Below, piece after piece: positions 1-7,089 of a stretch of DNA of 10,736 nucleotides (the stretch's first letter is position 1; the number at the start of each line of letters is the position of its first letter). This DNA is from Candidatus Aenigmatarchaeota archaeon (GTDB taxonomy: Archaea > Aenigmatarchaeota > Aenigmatarchaeia > PWEA01 > B50-G16). Location of the stretch: NCBI GenBank assembly GCA_003663345.1, contig QMZU01000013.1, positions 1-10,736 of the forward strand, written 5' to 3'. The position numbers and the translations under genes were made by a program. Below the pieces are notes generated by a model. It did no database searches, was not told where the DNA came from, and saw nothing but the letters and a program-made list of their open reading frames with translations.

Positions 1-3000
1 CAACGATACAGGTGACAAACGGAAATATGTCTGAAGTTAGAAGGCTCGGAGAAAACTACATTATTCTCGGCATCAAGGTGACCGATACCGACAAAGGTCG
101 AGGTGAGCCGGGTGTTTCAACAGCAATATGGATAAGCAAGAGTGGAACGGACCTCGGACAGCGCTTCAACTGCACAACCACATCAGGAGGCTATTGCTAC
201 CTCCAGTACTATCCAAACTGCAATTCAACAGTTGGTACCCAGACCTGGATTGCAGGGATAACCGATACCTGCTATCAAATACAAAACACTACAACGGCTT
301 ATCTGGATGTATATGGCCAGCTTTATCCAAATATAACATCACCAGATAATGATTCAATAGTTACGAGAAATCAGTTCATAGAACTCAACGCTACTGTTAT
401 AGATGACTGTAATGCTGATATCACCGACGCGAATGTGCTCTGGTTCAATGAAACATGGTACCAGATAGCATCCGGATACAACACCAACTGGACGGTTCCA
501 AGCAGATACGAAACCGGCTCAGAGATAATACATGTGAATTCCACCAGAACTTTCTATGATGAGGGGACATCAAATGTAACAATAAATGTATTCGGGTTGA
601 GCGAAATTGAACATATAACACCATCCAATGGCACGGAGTACCTTGCCGGTCTGGACGTAACAGTTACATGTAAGGTGAGAGATGCTGACATTCTCACTCC
701 AATACAGAATTATCCTGTTAACTTCTACAGAAATGGTTATCTGAACGAGAGCGGGTACACGGATGAGGATGGTATTGCCACATGGATATGGACGGATACC
801 GACATACCTGGTTATTACAATATCACCTGCAACATAACAGATGAGTTTTCACTTGGTTATAACTACACGGAACCACATGAACGATATACGATAATAAGAA
901 TAAACAGACCTCTTATCATAGATCAGATATATCCAGAAACAACTCCGATATACAGAAATGACCTCTTCACACCAAATACCACAAACATCACAGTGCATGT
1001 AAAAGATGCAGAAGTAGGTGATGCGTTCAATGCAACAGTCAGTTTTTATAACTCAACAACTTTCCTTGGAGAGTGTCACACAAACTCTACCGGCTATTGC
1101 TCAATAATTTACAATCCACATGACACCATAACACCAGGTATACATACGATATATGCAAACGCAACCATCGATAACCCCCTGATTTCCAATTCCACAACAG
1201 AAACAACAACCGTAACGGTCAAAGGCATCCTCAACATAACGATAGATTCCCCATCGAATGGTTCAGAATTCCAGAGAAGCGATGTGGTGAGTTTGCAATC
1301 GACACTGAATGATGAGAACGGAGAGAGCGTTTCGGCAACTGTGAAATGGTACAACTCAACTGGCGCGGAGATAGGTTCCGGGACCGATACATTCTGGACA
1401 CCTCTGGAGCAGTCTCCAGGATGGGATGAAATAATGGTTCAGGCAACCCGTCAGTACTATGACACAGGAACCGACAACACAACAATTCTCATAACCGCCA
1501 CAGCAGATGTTCTCTGGATTTCTCCATCAAATGGAACCGTGATTCACTATCCTACCACCATGGAGCCAATCTGTCTGGTCAGGGACAAGGACTCACTTCA
1601 GGGTGTTTCAAACTATCCCGTAAACTTCAGTTATAATTTCACAACCACACCTGAACCGATATTCAATGTAACAGTCCTGACAAATAACACAGGACATGCA
1701 ACTTATAACTTCACAACACCGGAGAAAGGATACATGACAATACTCTGTAACATATCAGATAATGATACACTCTACTACACAGTCAGGTACCATATTGACA
1801 GCGCGACTTTCCTTATACGTGACTTCGATGCACCCCAGATATTGGGAACCAATATAACACCAACATCCCAGATAGAGGCGAATCTCGATTACATAAATAT
1901 CACGGCGAATATAACCGATAACTACCGTGTGTATTCAGTCTGGGCAGAGATAGGATTCCCGAACGGTTCCTATTATAACGTAACCATGCAGAACACCACA
2001 CCAGAATGGACGAGATTCAGAGGAACCTTCATCCCACCAATCGGCGGGACATACAATGTCACCGTATTCGCACAGGACTATCCTCCGGAATCAAACCTTA
2101 ACTCCAGTTTTGCTGGATATTTCTACGTCTGGGGCAAGAGCTTCGGTGAAGTGGAGCAGGTAGACCTCGTTACCCTTTATGGAATAACCCAGACAGACTC
2201 GGATAGTTTTGATATGACCGTTAACTTCACCAATAATGGACCAGCGCACATGTACGATGTGAATATTACAATGGAAGAACACAGCCCCTACAATGTCCAG
2301 TTCAACCAGACATTCCCGTACAGCTGTGGAGATCTGGCAGCGGGTGAAACATGTGTGATGCCTGTAACGGTTACTGTTCCTGCCAAAACACCACCCACAG
2401 CCATAGACCTCTACGGAAACGCAACATGGAGAAATCCGGATGTGTCCACAAACATGACGTTCGGTGTCACGACCATAGATGTAGCATCAAATCCGGTTAT
2501 AGATATTCATGAAAGTCTTGTCACAGGTGTGACACCTCACGGGGAAACCACGCATGTCGGGAGTATAACTGTCAAGTCCACAGGAAATGACGGGCTCGAA
2601 AACATAGACTTGGGAACGGTCGGTGGGAATATGGAGGACAACTGTCCGGGATGCACTGTCTCTCTCATACCCTCAACATGGGGTTATCTCGCCGCTGGTG
2701 ATAACTTCACGGTTGATATCAGTGTGAGTGTGCCTCTCGGACAATCACCTGGATACTATTACACATATATATCATCAGTTTCCTCGAATGATGGCTCAGA
2801 TATAGTTAAGTTGAATGTTTCAATTCCAGTGAACATGACATGGAATAGAGCCCCAGAGACCTTCAACTTGGTTTACACGCCGAAAGGAACTACTGGCAAA
2901 GTCGGGGATATAATAATCACAAATTACGGTAATGTTAAAATACCATTTTTCGTGAGCAGAACAGGAAACGGTTCGGACCTCATACTCCTTGACCCGGGAT

Positions 3001-6000
3001 CGCTCACGGTTGACAAACAGGCGAGCAGAAATGAAACAGTCAGTTATGCAATTCCACAGAATAAAGAAGATGGTATATACTATGTACAGGTGGTTATGAG
3101 GAATGTTTCCGCGGACCCACCAGAACTCATAACGGACTTCTATCTTGATGTGAGACCTGTGGAGATGACATGGAATCAAACACCCTCTGAAATAAATGCC
3201 ACAAATATGCAGCTTCGCTCTGGCAATTTCACACCGGTAAATATAACCAACACAGGTAACATTCCGATGTTGATACATCTCAATGTCACAGGAAATATAT
3301 CCACCCGGACAGGGTTCAATTATACCAATATAACAGTCCCGCCAGGTCAGACCAGTACAATTGTGCTGAACTACACCACACCCAACGTCACGGGTATCAC
3401 GGTTTACACCGGTTATCTCTTCTCGTATAACTCAACCTCAAATGTAACGCACAATTCAACACTCAACATCACGATATATCCATTCTTCGTTGACATCGTC
3501 CAGCCGAGTTTCGATAACCCATTAAATGATGTGATGCCGAACTCCACAGTAGAGGTGGTGGTGAATGTTTCCGATGCATTTGGTCCGGTCAGTGACCCTG
3601 TGGAATTCACAGCTTATGTGCTCAATGAAACCTGTCAGGCATGGGCAAATGTCACATCTGCCACATACTCCTCTGGCCTCTGGTATCTGGATGTAACGGC
3701 TCCGGATCTTCCAACAGGTCACGCATATGACTTCCTCATCTATGCGAACAGAACAAATATTCCTTATCAGGATGGGAGTGACAGAACAAACGGTTCCGTA
3801 ATATACGGTGATATCTATCCACCGGAGATGGTGATAGACATGTATTCCACAAACGATCAATCATATCCAATACTGGATTCACAGGGTTCGACCATATACT
3901 TCTTCGTAAACGTGACAGAGAATGGGACGATGCAGAGTATGAACGCGTACATCACCTTCCCCAATGGAACAACAACTCCATTCCCGTTCACACTCCTTTC
4001 AAAGGAAGATGCTCTCCACTGGTATTCACTTGAGTTCCAGCACACCGAAAACCTCGGAAACTACAGTGTAAGAATCGAGGCATGTGATCTGGCAGGCAAC
4101 TGCGCAGAGGAAAGAAAGTGGTTCAAGATAGTTGAAAAGGTTTATTATGCAGGAAGATACGTGGATTATGAGAGTACTGAACAACCAAAACTTGATGGTT
4201 ATATAAAATTCTACGAGCAAGGGGGCAACTTCCTTTACTATGATGTGAGTATAGACTCTTCAGGAAATTATAATGAATCAGTCCACAAAGACTATTTTGA
4301 TATAAAATACAAGGTCGGACAAGATTATCTTGATTTCTACAACGTAAACATAAACCAGACCTTCTACAATCCGACAATATTCGGTATAATACCGGCATCC
4401 AAGATAGGTGCGGGTGGACTGAAAGGACTATACATAGACAGCGTTCTTCAGTTCGATGTCGCATCACTCACATTTGACTACTCGGATTTCGTGACCGAGA
4501 TAACAGCATCGGACCTACAGATTTATAAGTGTACTGACTGGATTCAGGGCGTTGGTTGTGCTGTCAACTGGACAAACATGTCAGGTTCATACCACCTTGT
4601 TCCGTATACAAACTTCATCCGTGTCAATCTAACAAACTTCAACACACACGCCTATGCCATAGCCGAGCACATCTGCGGTGACGGTATCTGTAATGGAGAC
4701 GAGAACCATGGAAAATGTCCGCATGATTGTCCAGCCCCTCCAGTTACCCCACCAACTCCTCAAAACATAACCGGTGCTGCTCCAGGGGCAGGTGGCGGTG
4801 GAGGAGCTGGTATAAATATAACAAACATCAGCATTCCAAGTGTTGAACAGATAGCTCCCGCTGGCATTGGTATTTCACCAACCAGTATGGAGGCCACGCT
4901 CGAGCCAGGCGAATATGAAATAAGAGCAATAGCGATAACCAACAACAAAGGTTACGATATAGTCGTATCGCTGGAGGTCACAGGTGATGTCTGGGACATG
5001 GTTGAGCTGGAGAGGCTCGGTTCAACAGTCCCGAGCAAGGGCAGTGAGCTGTATAAGGTCAAACTATACGCACTACCAACCACACCACCGGGAATTTACA
5101 CCGGTTCAATAAAACTAACCATAGACGGTGAACCCTACAGTATACCCGTGACCATAAGGGTTGTTCTTCCACCACAACCACTGCTGGACGTCAAAGTCGC
5201 CGCGCTCAACAAGAAGGTTGAACCAGGCCAATACCTTAGGTTCAGGGTGGACCTCTCAAATCTAGGACAGACAAAGAAGGTAGATGTTTTCATAAATTAC
5301 GTGATAAAGGATGTGGTCACAGAAGATATCATTGAGAAGAAGGAGAAGACACTCGCACTTGAAACATCACTCTCCTTCACAGAGACCATGAAAATCCCAG
5401 AGGACACACCACCTGGCAAATATGTAATAGAGGCAACAGCGCACTATGCCAACAGGATAGCAACAGGCGTTGACAGCTTCGATGTTGTGGTACCCTTCTG
5501 GCTATTCTCTCTGCTCTGGGACCTGTTCACGAACATATGGATATACCTGATACTCTTCGGCCTCCTCCCGGCATTATATATTGCAATAAAGTTCTACAGG
5601 AGATGGAGAGCACTCAAAGCAGCCCGTGCCAGATACATATTCCCGGTTGACATAAAGAAGCTCCCACAGCCAGGACCGGATGCCATAGAGGTTGGAAAGA
5701 TAGCCGAGACCGATATGAAAGCGTACTTCAACATAAATGACCTGACAACCCACGGAATCTCAGCAGGTGCTACCGGTTCAGGTAAATCCGTCTCAGCACA
5801 GGTGATATCAGAGGAGCTGCTCAAGAGAGGAATTCCGGTGATAGTCTTTGACCCAACAGCCCAGTGGTCTGCATTCATAAGACCCTGCCAGGATGAGCGC
5901 ATGTTGAGTCTCTATCCGGAGTTCGGTCTCAGAAGGGGTGATGCAAGATCATTCAAGACAAACGTTATCCAGGTGGATGACAAGGATATGGAAATAGATA

Positions 6001-6710
6001 TCCGCGATTACATGAAAGAGGGAGAGATAACGGTCTTCCTCCTGAACAAACTCAGTACAAAAGATCTTGACCACTTCGTGAGGAAGACCATAGAAGGCAT
6101 ATTCAAGATACCGTGGCCCGAGGCAAAGAGACTCAAAGTCTTCATAGTCTACGACGAGGTTCACAGACTGTTGCCGAAGTACGGTGGTTCAGGTGGATAC
6201 GTTGCTCTTGAAAGGGGTGCACGAGAGTTCAGAAAGTGGGGTATCGGTCTCTGGATGATATCACAAGTCCTGAGCGATTACAAGGGAGCGATAAGAGCCA
6301 ATATCGCAACAGAGATACAGTTGAGAACCAAGTATACAGGTGACCTGAGACGTATAAAGAGCAAGCACGGTGCGGAATTCGCAGCTAGAGTGCCACGTCT
6401 ACAGGTTGGTACGGGTCTTGTACACAATGCAGAGTACAATGACGGTAAGCCATGGTTCGTCAGGTTCAGACCACTCTTACACGACGTGGGAAGAATGTCC
6501 GAGGAGGAGATAAATGAATACCTGACCCACAAGAAGAATCTGGATGACCTGAAGAGAAGGACAGAAGCCCTCAAGGAGAGAGGTGTGGAGGTCTATGACG
6601 TTGAAACTGAACTGGAGATGGCATATGACAGGTTAAAGATGGGTCAGTTCAGAATGGTTTCCAGCTATGTTGAATCTCTCACAAAGAGAATAGAAGAATT
6701 AGGAGGATAG
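1..6710 (+). CDS. Giant envelope-spanning protein: Ig-like ectodomain fused to a HerA/FtsK-type ATPase (5' partial)
   Basis: The frame is open to the left edge (codons ACG ATA CAG precede the first GTG at 12), and the first visible residues already lie inside a beta-domain, so the true start and any signal peptide are outside the window. Numbering from the GTG, residues 1-1554 are a chain of Ig-like/CARDB-like domains, with about 85 N-x-S/T sequons counted by eye over the ectodomain. A four-cysteine CGDGIC...CPHDC element follows at 1555-1573, then a Pro-rich and Gly-rich hinge to about 1605. Two sequon-free beta-domains occupy about 1620-1826. A Trp-rich membrane segment lies near 1842-1859, followed by a basic stop-transfer (YRRWRALK). 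The cytoplasmic ATPase spans about 1888-2165: Walker A GATGSGKS 1919-1926, Walker B VFIVYDE with D2048-E2049, a sensor-like SQ at 2084-2085 and a candidate arginine finger near R2105. A helical tail ends at 2232. Members of this ATPase family form hexameric DNA or protein pumps; the substrate here is unknown. It leads a four-gene cluster. Confidence 0.93.
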   Translation, partial: TIQVTNGNMSEVRRLGENYIILGIKVTDTDKGRGEPGVSTAIWISKSGTDLGQRFNCTTTSGGYCYLQYYPNCNSTVGTQTWIAGITDTCYQIQNTTTAYLDVYGQLYPNITSPDNDSIVTRNQFIELNATVIDDCNADITDANVLWFNETWYQIASGYNTNWTVPSRYETGSEIIHVNSTRTFYDEGTSNVTINVFGLSEIEHITPSNGTEYLAGLDVTVTCKVRDADILTPIQNYPVNFYRNGYLNESGYTDEDGIATWIWTDTDIPGYYNITCNITDEFSLGYNYTEPHERYTIIRINRPLIIDQIYPETTPIYRNDLFTPNTTNITVHVKDAEVGDAFNATVSFYNSTTFLGECHTNSTGYCSIIYNPHDTITPGIHTIYANATIDNPLISNSTTETTTVTVKGILNITIDSPSNGSEFQRSDVVSLQSTLNDENGESVSATVKWYNSTGAEIGSGTDTFWTPLEQSPGWDEIMVQATRQYYDTGTDNTTILITATADVLWISPSNGTVIHYPTTMEPICLVRDKDSLQGVSNYPVNFSYNFTTTPEPIFNVTVLTNNTGHATYNFTTPEKGYMTILCNISDNDTLYYTVRYHIDSATFLIRDFDAPQILGTNITPTSQIEANLDYINITANITDNYRVYSVWAEIGFPNGSYYNVTMQNTTPEWTRFRGTFIPPIGGTYNVTVFAQDYPPESNLNSSFAGYFYVWGKSFGEVEQVDLVTLYGITQTDSDSFDMTVNFTNNGPAHMYDVNITMEEHSPYNVQFNQTFPYSCGDLAAGETCVMPVTVTVPAKTPPTAIDLYGNATWRNPDVSTNMTFGVTTIDVASNPVIDIHESLVTGVTPHGETTHVGSITVKSTGNDGLENIDLGTVGGNMEDNCPGCTVSLIPSTWGYLAAGDNFTVDISVSVPLGQSPGYYYTYISSVSSNDGSDIVKLNVSIPVNMTWNRAPETFNLVYTPKGTTGKVGDIIITNYGNVKIPFFVSRTGNGSDLILLDPGSLTVDKQASRNETVSYAIPQNKEDGIYYVQVVMRNVSADPPELITDFYLDVRPVEMTWNQTPSEINATNMQLRSGNFTPVNITNTGNIPMLIHLNVTGNISTRTGFNYTNITVPPGQTSTIVLNYTTPNVTGITVYTGYLFSYNSTSNVTHNSTLNITIYPFFVDIVQPSFDNPLNDVMPNSTVEVVVNVSDAFGPVSDPVEFTAYVLNETCQAWANVTSATYSSGLWYLDVTAPDLPTGHAYDFLIYANRTNIPYQDGSDRTNGSVIYGDIYPPEMVIDMYSTNDQSYPILDSQGSTIYFFVNVTENGTMQSMNAYITFPNGTTTPFPFTLLSKEDALHWYSLEFQHTENLGNYSVRIEACDLAGNCAEERKWFKIVEKVYYAGRYVDYESTEQPKLDGYIKFYEQGGNFLYYDVSIDSSGNYNESVHKDYFDIKYKVGQDYLDFYNVNINQTFYNPTIFGIIPASKIGAGGLKGLYIDSVLQFDVASLTFDYSDFVTEITASDLQIYKCTDWIQGVGCAVNWTNMSGSYHLVPYTNFIRVNLTNFNTHAYAIAEHICGDGICNGDENHGKCPHDCPAPPVTPPTPQNITGAAPGAGGGGGAGINITNISIPSVEQIAPAGIGISPTSMEATLEPGEYEIRAIAITNNKGYDIVVSLEVTGDVWDMVELERLGSTVPSKGSELYKVKLYALPTTPPGIYTGSIKLTIDGEPYSIPVTIRVVLPPQPLLDVKVAALNKKVEPGQYLRFRVDLSNLGQTKKVDVFINYVIKDVVTEDIIEKKEKTLALETSLSFTETMKIPEDTPPGKYVIEATAHYANRIATGVDSFDVVVPFWLFSLLWDLFTNIWIYLILFGLLPALYIAIKFYRRWRALKAARARYIFPVDIKKLPQPGPDAIEVGKIAETDMKAYFNINDLTTHGISAGATGSGKSVSAQVISEELLKRGIPVIVFDPTAQWSAFIRPCQDERMLSLYPEFGLRRGDARSFKTNVIQVDDKDMEIDIRDYMKEGEITVFLLNKLSTKDLDHFVRKTIEGIFKIPWPEAKRLKVFIVYDEVHRLLPKYGGSGGYVALERGAREFRKWGIGLWMISQVLSDYKGAIRANIATEIQLRTKYTGDLRRIKSKHGAEFAARVPRLQVGTGLVHNAEYNDGKPWFVRFRPLLHDVGRMSEEEINEYLTHKKNLDDLKRRTEALKERGVEVYDVETELEMAYDRLKMGQFRMVSSYVESLTKRIEELGG
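12..1838 (+). repeat. Two tandem copies of a three-domain unit (about 303 residues, 910 bp) in the giant protein
   Basis: Within the ectodomain a set of three different beta-domains occurs twice in the same order. The first domain has a G-Y-C turn (SGGYCYLQYYP in copy 1, STGYCSIIYNP in copy 2). The second opens with an S-P-x-N-x-S motif at residues 110 and 413. The third opens with H-I-T-P-S-N-G-T at 201 and W-I-S-P-S-N-G-T at 502, and both copies then carry a C-x-V-R-D...NYPVNF stretch. Offsets between matching points are 301 to 308 residues. The copies are diverged, so this is an old internal duplication. Because copy 1 begins at the window edge, more copies may lie upstream. Confidence 0.75.
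2835..3490 (+). repeat. Pair of tandem 110-residue MTWN beta-domains in the giant protein
   Basis: Two adjacent domains each begin with M-T-W-N followed by a proline (residues 942 and 1052). Both then show an I-I/V-I-T-N-x-G-N strand-turn motif about 30-40 residues later, typical of CARDB/NPCBM-associated folds in surface proteins. The period is 110 residues. They form the middle of the external arm and are unlike the upstream three-domain unit, so the arm grew by at least two independent duplications. Confidence 0.6.
6701..6706 (+). promoter_or_regulatory. Shine-Dalgarno site of the zinc-finger gene
   Basis: AGGAGG sits inside the last codons of the giant gene, 9 bases before the ATG at 6716. 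It is a full match to the archaeal anti-SD core. With only 5 bases between stop and start, it argues for co-transcription and translational coupling of the two genes, and it fixes the start of the small gene. Confidence 0.85.
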
Positions 6711-6715
6711 ATACG

Positions 6716-7066
6716 ATGGCAGAGGAAATGTACAGATGTCTTTTGTGTGGTGAAAAGTTTGGGACAAAGAGGGGTCTCATCATACACAAATCCAAAAAAC
6801 ACAGCACCGAATCCCAGAGAAGACTGAACAGGTTAAAAAACAAACCCAAGAAGAACAGAAAGGAGATTGAAGAGATACTGAACGACCTCAGAGCCCAGAA
6901 GGAGGACATCAAAAAACTCTTGTACCACATAGAGGATGGTTACAGACGTGCCCAGATATCCGAAGAAACCTATGAAGAAATCAAAAGAAGAAATGAACAG
7001 AGATTGCTTGAGATATACAGTGAAATAGACGAACTCGAGAAGGTCATCAATTCGGGAGATTTATAA
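6716..7066 (+). CDS. Small C2H2 zinc-finger protein with SHOCT-like helical hairpin
   Basis: This 116-residue protein has no signal peptide or membrane segment and should be cytoplasmic. Residues 6-29 form a classical C2H2 finger: C8-x2-C11-x12-H24-x4-H29, with F15 and L21 in the usual core positions. A basic stretch (about 35-49, rich in R, K and N) follows and could contact nucleic acid. The remainder is predicted helical: a first helix at about 48-75, then the hairpin motif Y76-R-R-A-Q-I-S-E-E-T-Y86, then a second charged helix to about 111. The hairpin resembles the SHOCT family of short C-terminal oligomerisation domains and recurs in the two downstream proteins. The start is set by AGGAGG at the end of the giant gene. 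A finger of this kind may bind DNA, RNA or protein; a regulator of the cluster or an adaptor for the motor are both possible, and the sequence does not decide between them. Confidence 0.9.
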   Translation: MAEEMYRCLLCGEKFGTKRGLIIHKSKKHSTESQRRLNRLKNKPKKNRKEIEEILNDLRAQKEDIKKLLYHIEDGYRRAQISEETYEEIKRRNEQRLLEIYSEIDELEKVINSGDL

Positions 7067-7067
7067 A
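7060..7067 (+). promoter_or_regulatory. Candidate TATA box for a leaderless internal transcript
   Basis: TTTATAAA overlaps the stop codon of the zinc-finger gene and is preceded by a purine-rich GGGAGA that could act as BRE. Its centre lies 26-27 bases before the ATG at 7090, the usual archaeal TATA-to-start distance, so a transcript would begin at or very near that ATG. The gene has no convincing Shine-Dalgarno at normal spacing, which fits a leaderless message. AT-rich junctions can produce such a match by chance. Confidence 0.45.
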
Positions 7068-7089
7068 CAGGGAAAATGAAAAATAAAAT

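Noticed and set aside
2820..3278. Minus-strand frame of about 152 residues inside the giant gene
   Set aside because: It is a shadow frame with random-looking composition. The plus-strand protein here has clear beta-domain repeats and sequons.
6605..6710. A fifth copy of the shared hairpin at the C-terminus of the giant protein (AYDRLKMGQF...SSY)
   Set aside because: The general shape is similar, but the spacing between the key positions differs and the I-S-[EK]-[EK] core is missing, so I do not count it as the same motif.
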